Notes: a model not told the origin generated them from the letters alone. Positions 43,811-53,422 are shown, counted from the stretch's first letter. The stretch is 64,000 nucleotides of DNA from an uncultured Eubacteriales bacterium (GCA_900543085.1 UQQF01000005.1:10286-74285); one strand, 5' to 3'. A program made the numbers and translations.

Positions 43811-45235
43811 TTAGTATTTGAGTTTTTCGCTCAGATAGCTGACCAGCTCGCTTATGGGCATACGGACTTGCTGCATGGTGTCGCGTTCGCGGACGGTGAC
43901 GCAGTGGTCGGCCTCGGTCTTGTCGTCGCCGACGGTGGTGAAGTCCAGCGTGACGCAGTAGGGGGTGCCTATCTCGTCCTGGCGGCGGTAGCGCTTGCCG
44001 ATGGAGCCGGTGTCGTCGTACTCGCACATGAAGTGCTTGGCCAGCTCGGCGTACAGCTCACGGGCGGGGCCGGCGAGGACTTCCTTCTTGCTCAGCGGCA
44101 GCACGGCGACCTTGATGGGAGCGAGGGCGGGGTGGAGGTGCAGCACCACGCGGGTGTCCTTCTTCGCCTCGTCCACGACTTCCTCGTCGTAGGCGTCGGC
44201 CAGGAAGGCCAGGGTCACGCGGTCGGCGCCCAGGCTCGGCTCGACGACGTAGGGGACGTAGTGCTCGTTCTTCTCCTGGTCGAAGTAGGTGAGATCCTGG
44301 CCGGAGTGCTGCTGGTGCTGGCCGAGGTCGTAGTCCGTGCGGTCGGCAACGCCCCAGAGCTCGCCCCAGCCGAACGGGAACAAATACTCAAAGTCCGTCG
44401 TCGCTTTGGAATAGAAGGCCAGCTCAGCCGGATCATGGTCGCGCAGGCGGAGATTTTCCTCCTGCATACCGAGATTTATCAGCCAGTCGTGGCAGTGGTT
44501 GCGCCAGTAGTCAAACCACTCGAGGTCGGTCCCCGGCTCGCAGAAGAACTCCAGCTCCATCTGCTCGAACTCGCGGGTGCGGAAGGTGAAGTTGCCCGGG
44601 GTTATCTCGTTGCGGAAGCTCTTGCCTATCTGGCAGACGCCGAAGGGGATCTTGCGGCGGGTGGTGCGCTGTATATTCTTGAAGTTGACGAAAATGCCCT
44701 GAGCGGTCTCGGGGCGGAGGTACACCTCGTTGGCGGAGTCCTCGGTGACGCCCTGGTGGGTCTTGAACATCAGGTTGAACTTGCGGATGTCGGTGAAGTC
44801 GCTCTTGCCGCAGACGGGGCAGGCGACGGAGTGCTCACGGATGAAGGCCACCATCTCCTCGTTGGTCATGGCCTCGGCGGAGACGCCGTCCATGGGGTTC
44901 TCGGCGAGGTAGTCCTCTATGAGCTTGTCCGCGCGGTGGCGGCTCTTGCAGGCCTTGCAGTCAATGAGCGGGTCGTTAAAGGTGGTGACATGACCGGAGG
45001 CCACCCAGACCTCGGGGTTCATGAGTATGGCAGAGTCGAGGCCGACGTTGTAGGGGTTTTCCTGGACGAATTTCTTCCACCAGGCCTTTTTGACGTTGTT
45101 CTTCAGCTCCACGCCGAGAGGGCCGTAGTCCCAGCTGTTGGCAAGACCGCCGTAGATCTCGCTCCCCGCGTAGATGAAACCCCTGTTCTTGCACAGGGCG
45201 ACCAGCTTTTCCATAGTCTTTTCGGTGTTCTTCAT
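43811..45235 (-). CDS. glyS: Glycyl-tRNA synthetase (class II, alpha2 type)
   Basis: 474 residues from the ATG behind [30 protein letters not shown] is motif-1-like, [15 protein letters not shown] and [11 protein letters not shown] are class II motif 2 region, and [16 protein letters not shown] resembles motif 3; [11 protein letters not shown] and [11 protein letters not shown] give zinc-type Cys pairs. Charges tRNA-Gly. No T-box (no AGGGTGG-type antiterminator) is visible in the upstream 220 bases. Confidence 0.96.
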   Translation of the reverse strand: MKNTEKTMEKLVALCKNRGFIYAGSEIYGGLANSWDYGPLGVELKNNVKKAWWKKFVQENPYNVGLDSAILMNPEVWVASGHVTTFNDPLIDCKACKSRHRADKLIEDYLAENPMDGVSAEAMTNEEMVAFIREHSVACPVCGKSDFTDIRKFNLMFKTHQGVTEDSANEVYLRPETAQGIFVNFKNIQRTTRRKIPFGVCQIGKSFRNEITPGNFTFRTREFEQMELEFFCEPGTDLEWFDYWRNHCHDWLINLGMQEENLRLRDHDPAELAFYSKATTDFEYLFPFGWGELWGVADRTDYDLGQHQQHSGQDLTYFDQEKNEHYVPYVVEPSLGADRVTLAFLADAYDEEVVDEAKKDTRVVLHLHPALAPIKVAVLPLSKKEVLAGPARELYAELAKHFMCEYDDTGSIGKRYRRQDEIGTPYCVTLDFTTVGDDKTEADHCVTVRERDTMQQVRMPISELVSYLSEKLKY

Positions 45236-45283
45236 TACAGTCTCCTTTTCCCGCAGATGGCTTCTGCGGAGATTTTTGTTACC

Positions 45284-45312
45284 TTTACTATCGCGGCAAG
45301 GTGTGCTATAAT
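45284..45312 (+). promoter_or_regulatory. Promoter for the aminopeptidase gene
   Basis: TTTACT (45284-45289), 17 bases, TATAAT (45307-45312), with a leader of about 135 bases that shows no recognised riboswitch. Confidence 0.6.
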
Positions 45313-45454
45313 GCGCGGTAAGCCGTGCGCAATACGTGTTGCGCCGCAAATCACGTCGGGTAATGGCGACATCTGCCTGACAACCAATAATGTTAACACA
45401 AACGACACATATTATCAATAAAAGTTAAACATTAAATTAGCACGGAGGAGTAAA

Positions 45455-46684
45455 ATGGACACAGAACAGCTCAGGCGGTATGCGCGCCTCATCGCGGTCA
45501 CCGGCGGGGGTATCCGGCCGGGGCAGAGCGTTGTGCTGCGCGCCGGGCTCGACCAGCCGGAATTTGCGCTCATGCTAGCGGAGGAGTGTTATCGCGCGGG
45601 CGCGTCCGAGGTCGAGGTCGAATGGGAGTACCAGCCGCTTGTGAAGCTAGACAACGCCTGGCAGAGTGTTGACACCCTGGGTACGGTCAAACCCTGGCAG
45701 GAGCAGAAGCTGCGCTATCGCTCCGAGACGCTGCCCGTCATGCTGTATCTCGAGAGCGCCGACCCCGACGGACTGTCGGGCATAGACCAGGCCAAGCGCG
45801 CCGCGGCGCAGAGAGCACGCTACGCGGTGACCAAGCCGATAAGCGACACGATGGAGAACCGCTATCAGTGGTGTATCGCGGCCGTGCCCGGCGTGGAGTG
45901 GGCGCGCAAGGTGTTCCCGGGTCTGGGCGACGGCGAGGCCGTAGAAAAGCTCTGGGAGGCGATACTCGCCTGCTCGCGCGCGCTGGACGGCGACCCGGCG
46001 GAGAACTGGGCGAGGCACAACGCCTTCCTGGCCGACCGCTGCGCCAGGCTCAACGCCCTGGACCTGGTGCGCCTGGAGTACCGCGCCGGCAACGGCACGG
46101 ACTTCAGCGTGGGGCTGATACCCGAGGCGATGTTCCTCGGCGGAGTCGAGACCAACGGCGTCAACGGCGCCGTGTACAACCCTAACATCCCGTCCGAGGA
46201 GGTCTACGTCACCCCGCGCGCCGGCGAGGCCGAGGGCATAGTGTACGCCACGCGCCCGCTGGCCTATCGCGGGCAGCTCATAGAGGACTTCTGGCTCCGC
46301 TTCGAGAACGGGCGCGTCGCCGACTGCGGCGCGGGAAAGAACGCCGAGGCGCTCCGCGCGCTCATCGCCATGGACGAGGGCTCGTGTATGCTGGGAGAGT
46401 GCGCCCTCGTTCCCTATGACAGCCCGATAAGAAACAGCGGCATCATGTTCTACAACACCCTCTTTGACGAGAACGCGGCCTGCCACCTGGCGCTTGGCCG
46501 GGGATACACGAGCAATATCAGGAACTACGAAAGCTACACCCTGGAGGAGCTGCGCGCAATGGGCGTCAACGACTCCATGGTGCACGAGGACTTCATGATA
46601 GGCTCCGCCGACCTGACCGTGACCGGTATCACGGCCGGCGGCGAGCGCGTCGCCATATTCAAAGACGGCGGCTGGGCTTTCTGA
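45455..46684 (+). CDS. M29-family aminopeptidase
   Basis: 409 residues, ATG behind GGAGGAGTAAA. The metal ligands of AmpS/AmpT-type enzymes are in place: NIPSEEVYVTP (Glu), MLGECALVPY (Glu), FDENAACHLALG (His) and MVHEDFMIGSADLTV (His and Asp). A cytoplasmic metallo-exopeptidase that recycles peptides. LRR protein gene follows after 28 bases. Confidence 0.93.
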   Translation: MDTEQLRRYARLIAVTGGGIRPGQSVVLRAGLDQPEFALMLAEECYRAGASEVEVEWEYQPLVKLDNAWQSVDTLGTVKPWQEQKLRYRSETLPVMLYLESADPDGLSGIDQAKRAAAQRARYAVTKPISDTMENRYQWCIAAVPGVEWARKVFPGLGDGEAVEKLWEAILACSRALDGDPAENWARHNAFLADRCARLNALDLVRLEYRAGNGTDFSVGLIPEAMFLGGVETNGVNGAVYNPNIPSEEVYVTPRAGEAEGIVYATRPLAYRGQLIEDFWLRFENGRVADCGAGKNAEALRALIAMDEGSCMLGECALVPYDSPIRNSGIMFYNTLFDENAACHLALGRGYTSNIRNYESYTLEELRAMGVNDSMVHEDFMIGSADLTVTGITAGGERVAIFKDGGWAF

Positions 46685-46712
46685 CCTAAGCAAAAGCACC
46701 CAGGAGGGAACC

Positions 46713-48671
46713 ATGGAAACCAGGAAGAAGACTCAAACCCCGCGCATGGATCGCAAGGCGCTCATTCTCACCGTCGTGGGCGCGCTGCTTGTTATTGCGA
46801 TCATCGTCATCGCCGTGGTGCTCATGCAGCGCAGCGGCGGCGACGCGTACGCGGACAACTATGAAGCGGCTATGGAGCACTACATAGCCGGAGAGTACAG
46901 CGAGGCCATAAGCTCGGCACAGCTTGCATACGCCGAGGACGCGACCGAGGAGGCTGTGCTCATCATCGCGCGCAGCTACGCGGCTCTGAACGACTACGCC
47001 AACGCCGTCTCGGCGCTGGAAAACTGGGTCAACGCCCACGGCAGCGGCTCGGAGGCGGGCGCGCTGCTGGAGGAGTACAGGACGCACATAGACGACAGCG
47101 GCGAGGACACCGTGACCATCGCCGGGCAGGAGTATGCGCCGGACACGCAGACGCTGGCCATATCCGGCCAGGCGCTGACGAGCTCGGATCTGGAGACCGT
47201 CGCCTCGCTCACCGAGCTGACGAGCCTGAGCCTGAACGACTGCTCGCTCTCGGACATCTCCGCGCTCTCGGCGCTGACCAAGCTCACGACGCTCTCGCTG
47301 AACGACAACGCCATCACCGACCTCTCGCCGCTCTCGGCGATGAGGGGTCTCACGGCGCTGTACCTGAGCGGCAACGCGGAAATATCGTCGCTGGAGCCGC
47401 TCTACGGCCTGGACGGCCTGACCACGCTGGACATACGCGGCCTGGAGATAACCGACGAGCAGTTTGAACAGCTCGAGGCGGAGCTGCCCGACTGCGAGCT
47501 CTTGACCGACGAGCCGGTGTCCACCGCGACCGAGATAACGCTCGGCGGCATGACCTTCATGAGCGACGTGACGGAGCTGGACCTCTCCAACCGCCAGATT
47601 TCCGACATCTCGGCGCTTGCGGCGTGCACAGACCTGGAGAGCCTGAACCTCTCCGGCAACGTCATCTCCAACATCTCCGCCCTCGCGTCCCTGCCGAACC
47701 TCAAAACGCTGGACATCTCCAACAACGAGATATCCAACATCTCGCCTCTCATGTCGCTCACCCGGCTTGAGAGCGTGAACGCGGCGAACAACGCCATAAC
47801 CAACATCGCCGCCCTCGCAGGGCACACGGCTCTGCGCGAGCTGAACCTCAGCGGCAACCCGCTGGCGAGCGTGGACGCGATAAGCGGCATGACCAACCTC
47901 ACCACCCTCGATCTCAACAGCTCCGGCCTGGACGACGGAGACATGTCCGCGCTGCACATGCTGACCGGGCTGACCAGCCTGAACCTCGAGGGCAACACGT
48001 CCATCAGCGCGGAGGCGGCCGACGCGCTGACCGCGGCGCTGCCCAACTGCACGATAAGCCTGCCGCAGGAGATATACTCCGTCACCCTCGGCGGAAGCAG
48101 CTACGCTGCCGACTCCACCTATGTGGACGCCACCAGCCAGGGCGTCACCAGCCTGGACGGCGTGGAGCACTTCACCGGCCTCCAGGTGCTGATACTCGAC
48201 CGCAACCCGGGCATAGACCTGTCCAACGCCGGGGCGCTGACCACGGTGACCTCGCTGGGTCTGGCCAACTGCGGCCTGACGGACATCTCCGCGCTCTCGA
48301 CGCTCACGCAGCTGACCTCGCTGGACCTGATGCTCAACGACCTGCGCGACATCTCGGCGCTGAGGTACCTGACAAACCTGACTGAGCTGCACCTGAGCAT
48401 GAACGAGGACCTCTCGGACATCTCGGCGCTCACCTCGCTGGAGGAGCTCACCACCCTCTCGCTCAACGGCACCGCCGTGACCGACCTCAGCGCGCTCGAG
48501 AACCTCACGAACCTCACGGTGCTGGACCTGGAGGGCTGCAATATACGCGACATCACGCCCCTGCTCGACCTGAAAAACCTGAGGACTCTCTACGCCGCCG
48601 GATGCGGGCTGAGCCAGCAGGAGATAGACGAGCTGGGCGACGCGCTGCCCAACTGCACCATCTACACCTGA
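46713..48671 (+). CDS. Membrane-anchored leucine-rich repeat protein (internalin-like)
   Basis: 652 residues behind CAGGAGGGAACC. One membrane helix (about 12-35, ILTVVGALLVIAIIVIAVVL), a TPR-like helical stretch (about 45-125, YEAAMEHYIAGEYSEAISSA), then some 20 leucine-rich repeats of 22 residues (LTSLSLNDCSLSDISALSAL) in three blocks, each ending with a short LPDCEL or LPNCTI segment and restarting with a V-LGG strand. No sortase motif; it is an N-terminally anchored surface protein. LRRs suggest protein binding; partner unknown. Confidence 0.88.
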   Translation: METRKKTQTPRMDRKALILTVVGALLVIAIIVIAVVLMQRSGGDAYADNYEAAMEHYIAGEYSEAISSAQLAYAEDATEEAVLIIARSYAALNDYANAVSALENWVNAHGSGSEAGALLEEYRTHIDDSGEDTVTIAGQEYAPDTQTLAISGQALTSSDLETVASLTELTSLSLNDCSLSDISALSALTKLTTLSLNDNAITDLSPLSAMRGLTALYLSGNAEISSLEPLYGLDGLTTLDIRGLEITDEQFEQLEAELPDCELLTDEPVSTATEITLGGMTFMSDVTELDLSNRQISDISALAACTDLESLNLSGNVISNISALASLPNLKTLDISNNEISNISPLMSLTRLESVNAANNAITNIAALAGHTALRELNLSGNPLASVDAISGMTNLTTLDLNSSGLDDGDMSALHMLTGLTSLNLEGNTSISAEAADALTAALPNCTISLPQEIYSVTLGGSSYAADSTYVDATSQGVTSLDGVEHFTGLQVLILDRNPGIDLSNAGALTTVTSLGLANCGLTDISALSTLTQLTSLDLMLNDLRDISALRYLTNLTELHLSMNEDLSDISALTSLEELTTLSLNGTAVTDLSALENLTNLTVLDLEGCNIRDITPLLDLKNLRTLYAAGCGLSQQEIDELGDALPNCTIYT

Positions 48672-48733
48672 GGCGCAATGTCGCAATCGGACAAGTTTTT
48701 TGACAGCGTACAGCCGGGCAGTGAAATTTGGTG

Positions 48734-48761
48734 TTGCTTTTCCTGTGCTATGTGGTAGAAT
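48734..48761 (+). promoter_or_regulatory. Promoter of the ferredoxin gene
   Basis: TTGCTT (48734-48739), 16 bases, TAGAAT (48756-48761), about 60 bases before the ferredoxin ATG. Confidence 0.55.
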
Positions 48762-48820
48762 ACATCCGTACATCAGGCTTCACTGCCGGTATAAAACACA
48801 AGAGAACGGAGGTTAGACTC

Positions 48821-48991
48821 ATGGCTTACGTCATCAATGACAACTGCGTCTCCTGCGGCACCTGCGCCGCCAACTGTCCTGTCGAGGCCATCGACATGGG
48901 CGACGACAAGTACGTCATCAACCAGGACACCTGCATCGCCTGCGGCACCTGCAAGGAGAACTGCCCTGCCGACGCCATCGACGAGGAGTAA
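48821..48991 (+). CDS. 2[4Fe-4S] ferredoxin, clostridial type
   Basis: 56 residues, ATG behind GGAGGTTAGACTC. Two ferredoxin motifs, CVSCGTCAANCP and CIACGTCKENCP (C-x2-C-x2-C-x3-CP), each bind one cluster together with the other's last Cys. Low-potential electron carrier of fermentation; could serve the flavoproteins or an HgdC-type activator of the dehydratase-like enzyme. Confidence 0.97.
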   Translation: MAYVINDNCVSCGTCAANCPVEAIDMGDDKYVINQDTCIACGTCKENCPADAIDEE

Positions 48992-49000
48992 TGGCACAAA

Positions 49001-49044
49001 CGCGTATCCGGGGAACAACTCTCCGGATACGCGCTGTTATTTTA
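49001..49044 (+). terminator. Terminator after the ferredoxin gene
   Basis: CGCGTATCCGG and CCGGATACGCG form an 11-base-pair stem, followed by CTGTTATTTTA. Confidence 0.85.
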
Positions 49045-49093
49045 CGCTTTTGCCCGCTTACGGCGGGCTTATTTCATAACCGGAGGTGGCGGG

Positions 49094-49798
49094 ATGTCCG
49101 AGCTGTGGCCGGGAGGACCGGAATATGCTTTTGCCGGCGCGTTCCCGGTGACGACCGACAGCGTGCTGCTGGCGGACTTCGCCCGGGTTCGGCCCGGCTC
49201 GCGGGTGCTGGAGCTGTGCTGCGGCGCGGGGCTCATATCGCTGCTGCTCATGGCGCGCGCTCCCGGGCTGGACGTGCTGGCCGTGGAGCTGGATGAGGCC
49301 GCGGCGGCGCTCGCCCGCGAGAACTTCGCCGCCAACGGCCTGAGCGCGCGCGTGGTGTGCGGCGATCTGCGCGACGCCGCCGTCCTGCCCGAGGCCAACA
49401 GCGTGGACTTCGTGGTGTGCAACCCGCCGTACTTCGCCGCGAACAGCGGGAAGGCCGCGCCCGACAGGCCGCGCGCCGTGGCCAGGAGCGAGAGCGAGTG
49501 CACGCTCGCCGATGTGGCGCGCGCGGCGGCTCGCAGCCTCAGGCAGGGTGGCAGGCTGGCGCTGGTGCACCGCTCGGAGCGGCTGGCCGAGGTGTTCGCC
49601 GCCCTGGCGGCGGAGCGGCTGGAGCCGAAGCGGCTGCGCTTCGTGCAGCACCGGCCGGGCAGCGCACCGGGACTGTTCCTGTGCGAGGCCGTGCGGCTCG
49701 GCCGTCCGGGGCTGACGGTGGAAGCGCCGCTGGTGCTCTACGGCGAGGACGGCCGGGAGAGCGATGAGTTCCGGCGAATCTATCATCTGGGAGGCTAA
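49094..49798 (+). CDS. tRNA1(Val) A37 N6-methyltransferase-like protein (TrmN6/YfiC)
   Basis: 234 residues behind GGAGGTGGCGGG. VTTDSVLLADFARVRPG is the diagnostic N-terminus, VLELCCGAGLISLLLMARA the AdoMet motif I, and VVCNPPYF the adenine-N6 motif IV. Methylates A37 of tRNA in homologues. It ends two bases before the rsmI start, the usual Firmicutes pairing of these RNA methylases. Confidence 0.9.
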   Translation: MSELWPGGPEYAFAGAFPVTTDSVLLADFARVRPGSRVLELCCGAGLISLLLMARAPGLDVLAVELDEAAAALARENFAANGLSARVVCGDLRDAAVLPEANSVDFVVCNPPYFAANSGKAAPDRPRAVARSESECTLADVARAAARSLRQGGRLALVHRSERLAEVFAALAAERLEPKRLRFVQHRPGSAPGLFLCEAVRLGRPGLTVEAPLVLYGEDGRESDEFRRIYHLGG

Positions 49799-49799
49799 T

Positions 49800-50636
49800 A
49801 TGGCGGGAAAGCTCTATCTTGTGGGTACGCCCATCGGGAACCTGGGCGACATGTCGCCCAGGGCGCTGCGCACGCTGGAGGAGGCGGACTTCATCGCCGC
49901 CGAGGACACGCGCGTGACGCTGAAGCTGCTGAACCACTTCAACATAAAAAAGCCGCTCGTGAGCTACTACGAGCACAACGCCAAGCGCTCGGGCGAGAAG
50001 ATACTCGAGCGGATACTCGCCGGCGAAAACTGCGCCCTGGTGACGGACGCGGGTATGCCCAGCGTGTCCGACCCCGGGGAGGACCTGGCCGCGCGCTGCG
50101 CCGCTCTGGGGATAGAGATGAGCGCCGTGCCAGGGCCGAGCGCCGTGGTCACCGCGCTCGCGCTCAGCGCCCTGCCCTCGGGCAGGTTCTGCTTTGAGGG
50201 CTTCCTGTCCACCTCGGGCAGGAGCCGGCGCGAGCATCTGGAGTCGCTCAGGGGCGAGCGGCGCACTATGATCTTCTACGAGGCTCCGCACAAGCTGGTC
50301 AAGACCCTGGAAGACCTGGCCGCCGCCTTCGGCGCCGAGCGCCGCGTCGCGCTCTGCCGCGAGATGACGAAGATGCACGAGGAGGTCATCCGCACCACCC
50401 TGGGCGGAGCGCTGGCCATGTACGCCGAGACGCCGCCGCGCGGGGAGTTCGTCCTGGTCATAGACGGCGCGCCTGAGGACGCGGCCGAACAGTACACGCC
50501 CGAGGCCGCGCTGGCGCTGGTGAACGAGCACCGCGCCGCCGGCAAGAGCCTCAAAGAGGCCTGCCGCCTGGCCGCCGAGGTCACGGGCTACAAGAAAAAC
50601 GAGCTGTACGACATGGCCGTGAACGGCGCCGGGTGA
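49800..50636 (+). CDS. rsmI: 16S rRNA (cytidine1402-2'-O)-methyltransferase RsmI
   Basis: 278 residues; the ATG at 49800, behind TGGGAGGCTAAT, gives the standard start MAGKLYLVGTPIGNLGDM. EDTRVTLKLLNHF, VTDAGMPSVSDPGEDL and ALSALPSGRFCFEGFL are tetrapyrrole-methylase-fold motifs of RsmI. Modifies C1402 in the decoding centre together with RsmH. Confidence 0.96.
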   Translation: MAGKLYLVGTPIGNLGDMSPRALRTLEEADFIAAEDTRVTLKLLNHFNIKKPLVSYYEHNAKRSGEKILERILAGENCALVTDAGMPSVSDPGEDLAARCAALGIEMSAVPGPSAVVTALALSALPSGRFCFEGFLSTSGRSRREHLESLRGERRTMIFYEAPHKLVKTLEDLAAAFGAERRVALCREMTKMHEEVIRTTLGGALAMYAETPPRGEFVLVIDGAPEDAAEQYTPEAALALVNEHRAAGKSLKEACRLAAEVTGYKKNELYDMAVNGAG

Positions 50637-50706
50637 CGCCGCCGAAAATGATCCCAGCCCCTTTCGCGCCCATGGAGCGCGAAACTCTGCGAGGTTTTTA
50701 CAAGCT

Positions 50707-50742
50707 GAGCCGCCCCGCACATTACGTGCGGGGCGGCTGCGT
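50707..50742. terminator. Terminator between rsmI and the kinase gene
   Basis: AGCCGCCCCGCAC ATTAC GTGCGGGGCGGCT: 13 base pairs between the converging genes; T-rich sequence follows on the plus strand. Confidence 0.8.
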
Positions 50743-50743
50743 C

Positions 50744-51616
50744 TTATTTTGCGAAGATCTCGGCCACGCGCCGGATGTAGTCGGGCAGCGCGCCTTCAAA
50801 GTCCACGCCGTAGGGGCGGGGGGTGCCGCGCGCGTACGTGCGCTCTATGCTCTCGCGCACCAGCGCGGCGGCGGCGTCCAGCGCGTCGCCTATGGACGCG
50901 CCGCGCACCAGCAGCGCGGCCATCGCGGAGGCGAATATGTCGCCCGTGCCGTAGAACATACCGGGCAGCGCCGCGCTCATGGCGCTGCGCTCCTCGCCGG
51001 TCTCCCGGTCGCGCACGACGGTGCCTATCACGCCCTCGGCCGGGTGAACGCCGGTTATGGCGACGTACCTGCCCGCGTGCCGCTCCAGCCCGTCAAAGAG
51101 CCGGCTTATATAGTCGCGCGAGTGCGGGGCGGGGCGGTAGTCTACGCCGGAGAGCAGCGCGGCCTCGGTGACGTTCGGCGTTATCACGTCCGCGCGCGCG
51201 CACAATCTCCGGAACGCCTCGGTCATGCCCTCGCCCAGGCCGGAGTAGTAGCGGCCGTTGTCGGCCATCGCCGGGTCGCATATGACGAGGGTGTCCCCGC
51301 CAGCGATGGTGCCTATGATCTCCTCGACCAGCAGCGCCTGCTCCGGCGAGGCCAGGTAGCCCGAGTATATGCCGTCGAACTCCAGCCCCAGCTGCGCCCA
51401 GTGCCGCGCGATGGGCAGCATCTGGTCGGAGAGGTCGCGGAACGTCCAGCCCGTGAACTCCCCCGTGTGGGTGCTCAGCAGCGCCGTGGGGATGCACGCG
51501 CACTCCACGCCGGTCGCGGACACGACAGGCAGCGCGACGGTGAGCGAGCACTTGCCGAAGCCGGACACGTCGTTCACCGCGGCTATCCTCTTTAGTTTTT
51601 CCAGCTTAACTTCCAT
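50744..51616 (-). CDS. Pyridoxal/pyridoxamine kinase
   Basis: 290 residues of the ribokinase-like PdxK/PdxY group: RIAAVNDVSGFGKCSLTVAL, FDGIYSGYLASPEQ, DPAMADNGRYYSGLG and the catalytic FYGTGDIFASAMAALL. Phosphorylates B6 vitamers for the PLP salvage pathway. The ATG at 51616 has no ribosome binding site and lies 7 bases after a -10 box, so the mRNA may be leaderless. Confidence 0.9.
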   Translation of the reverse strand: MEVKLEKLKRIAAVNDVSGFGKCSLTVALPVVSATGVECACIPTALLSTHTGEFTGWTFRDLSDQMLPIARHWAQLGLEFDGIYSGYLASPEQALLVEEIIGTIAGGDTLVICDPAMADNGRYYSGLGEGMTEAFRRLCARADVITPNVTEAALLSGVDYRPAPHSRDYISRLFDGLERHAGRYVAITGVHPAEGVIGTVVRDRETGEERSAMSAALPGMFYGTGDIFASAMAALLVRGASIGDALDAAAALVRESIERTYARGTPRPYGVDFEGALPDYIRRVAEIFAK

Positions 51617-51623
51617 GTGCGCT

Positions 51624-51652
51624 ATTTTAGCACTCTTTCCGGCGCTTAGCAA
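51624..51652 (-). promoter_or_regulatory. Promoter of the pyridoxal kinase gene, at leaderless spacing
   Basis: On the minus strand TTGCTA (51652-51647), 17 bases, TAAAAT (51629-51624); the ATG begins seven bases after the -10 box, so transcription would start at or next to the start codon. Confidence 0.6.
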
Positions 51653-51802
51653 TGGTAAGGGCGGCAAAAACCTCGATTCGGGCTTGACTTTTTGGCGATG
51701 CAGGTGGTAAAAACAAGTGTCGTGTAGCGAAAGGCAAAGCGTACGGCGCCGTGTGGCGCTGTGCGCTTTTTCTTTTTGCGAGGGCAAAAACGGAGGGAAA
51801 TC

Positions 51803-52306
51803 ATGTTCAAAACGATAATCCGGGGCTTCACTTTCGGCCTCATCATGTCCTATGCAATGACGATAGGCATGGAGATCTACAACATGGCACTCAAGTACGG
51901 CTTCCAGGCTCAGCCGGGCGGGCTGAGCGGCCTGAGCTACGCCGCGGTGGGCGAAGCGCTGACGGAAACTCTGTACATGGGTCTGCTGGTGCTGCTGTTT
52001 TCAAACCTCTGGGGCAACAGGGCGGGAGATGCGTTCCGGCGCCGGCACTGCGACGCCGGGCGAGACAACCCGTATTTCTGCCGGCTGCTGCGCCAGGGCG
52101 GCACCGTGGCCGTCATGTGCCCGACCATGAGCCTCGTGGCCGCCGTGCTCTTCAACGTCATACTCGCGGGCGAGAGCGCGGCGCGCTTGCCCGCCATATG
52201 GCTGGGGACGCTGATGAAAAACTTCCCCATGGCCTTCTTCTGGAACTTCTTTGCCGCCGCGCCGTTCACCCACTGGCTGCACGGGAAGCTGTTCCGCGCC
52301 GCCTGA
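51803..52306 (+). CDS. DUF2798-type membrane protein
   Basis: 167 residues, ATG behind GGAGGGAAATC. Four hydrophobic helices including FTFGLIMSYAMTIGMEIYNM and the typical LMKNFPMAFFWNFFAAAPF of DUF2798. Unknown function, cytoplasmic membrane. TTGACT-N18-TAAAAA at 51684-51713 is a possible promoter. Confidence 0.75.
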   Translation: MFKTIIRGFTFGLIMSYAMTIGMEIYNMALKYGFQAQPGGLSGLSYAAVGEALTETLYMGLLVLLFSNLWGNRAGDAFRRRHCDAGRDNPYFCRLLRQGGTVAVMCPTMSLVAAVLFNVILAGESAARLPAIWLGTLMKNFPMAFFWNFFAAAPFTHWLHGKLFRAA

Positions 52307-52380
52307 GCGCGGAGAAGGCACTTGCGCGTATCGTCCGACCGGGGTATAATCGCAAAAGTACACTGCAACGGAGGGATAGC

Positions 52381-52866
52381 ATGGCGATCACAGTCGAAAG
52401 ATACACTCCCGACGACTTGCCGGCGCTGACGGCGGTTTGGAACGAGGTCGTGCGCGAGGGCGTGGCCTTCCCGCAGCTGGAGGAGCTGACGCCGGAGACG
52501 GCGGGCGAGTTCTTCGCGGCGCAGGACTTCACCGCCGTGGCTAAGGACGGCGGCGAGGTGCTGGGCCTTTACATACTGCACCCCAACAACGTGGGCCGCT
52601 GCGGCCATCAGGCCAACGCCAGCTACGCCGTGGCGTCGGCGGCGCGCGGGCGGAGGATAGGCGAGGCGCTGGTGCGCCACTCTCTGGCCACGGCCGCTGA
52701 GCTGGGCTACAGGCTGCTCATATTCAACGCCGTCGTGGCGTCGAACACGCGCGCTATAGCGCTCTATGAGCGCCTGGGCTTCCGGCGCATCGGCACCGTG
52801 CCCGGCGGCTTCCTGCTGAAGGACGGCAGCTGGAGCGACACAATACTGTTCTACCACGAGCTTTGA
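52381..52866 (+). CDS. GNAT-family N-acetyltransferase
   Basis: 161 residues behind GGAGGGATAGC. ASAARGRRIGEALVRHSLAT is the acetyl-CoA pyrophosphate loop (motif A), and NAVVASNTRAIALYERLGF is motif B. Substrate unknown; similar proteins acetylate small amines or phosphinothricin-like compounds. It is the last host gene before the mobile-element remnant. Confidence 0.88.
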   Translation: MAITVERYTPDDLPALTAVWNEVVREGVAFPQLEELTPETAGEFFAAQDFTAVAKDGGEVLGLYILHPNNVGRCGHQANASYAVASAARGRRIGEALVRHSLATAAELGYRLLIFNAVVASNTRAIALYERLGFRRIGTVPGGFLLKDGSWSDTILFYHEL

Positions 52867-52898
52867 TGCAGAAAAGTCCGCCGGAGCCCTTCCGGCAA

Positions 52899-52939
52899 AA
52901 AACGCGGCGAGCCAATCGGCCCGCGTGGATAAGGATGTT
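52899..52939 (+). repeat. Left inverted repeat of the element
   Basis: AAAACGCGGCGAGCC (52899-52913) and GATAAGGATGTT (52928-52939) recur in the same order as the reverse complement of 56233-56274; the bases between are similar (AATCGG versus ATATCGG). Confidence 0.7.
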
Positions 52940-53019
52940 AAGAAAGACTTTTGACAGAGTGTGAATCAGATCGGTTTTATGGACTTGTGACGAAATCCAA
53001 ATCACTGGAGGCACACGAA

Positions 53020-53388
53020 ATGAAAAAGTCAAATCTTAATCTATCCTACCATGAGCAGGACGGAGTACTGCTGCCGAATATTTGCATTTCTGATCAGCCG
53101 GAGGACGAGCAGCCCCTCGGAAGATACGGCCGCATGGCGCTTGCTTATCTGCGCGAGAACCACCCGGAGCGGTATGCCGTCTTGAAGATGGACGGCAATC
53201 TCATGAAAACAATGCACCGAGTCCAGCGGGACGCTCTGGAGCGGATGGAGCATCTGACCCAGCAAATGCTGCTTGACGATCCCGTGCCGGAGACGGAGGA
53301 TCTTCTGGAACGCGCGCGTCACTGGAATGATTTAAAAAGTATGGCGGAAAAAATTGTTTTGCAGACCACTGTATTTCGTGTAAGATAA
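53020..53388 (+). CDS. tnpV: Transposon-encoded protein TnpV
   Basis: 122 residues, ATG behind CTGGAGGCACACGAA. LSYHEQDGVLLPNICISDQP, LGRYGRMALAYLRENHPERY and LMKTMHRVQRDALERMEHLT are the TnpV signature. TnpV is carried by Tn4451/Tn4453-like and related elements of Clostridia; its role is not known. Confidence 0.9.
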   Translation: MKKSNLNLSYHEQDGVLLPNICISDQPEDEQPLGRYGRMALAYLRENHPERYAVLKMDGNLMKTMHRVQRDALERMEHLTQQMLLDDPVPETEDLLERARHWNDLKSMAEKIVLQTTVFRVR

Positions 53389-53393
53389 TGCGG

Positions 53394-53422
53394 ACCGGGA
53401 GGGGCATCATGCCCCTCCCGGT
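53394..53422 (+). terminator. Terminator after tnpV
   Basis: ACCGGGAGGGGCA TCA TGCCCCTCCCGGT, a 13-base-pair stem followed by TGCTTTGT. Confidence 0.75.

Noticed and set aside
45236..45454. T-box riboswitch upstream of glyS
   Set aside because: No AGGGTGG-type element or specifier stem; only a short CCGCAG/CTGCGG hairpin before the ribosome binding site.
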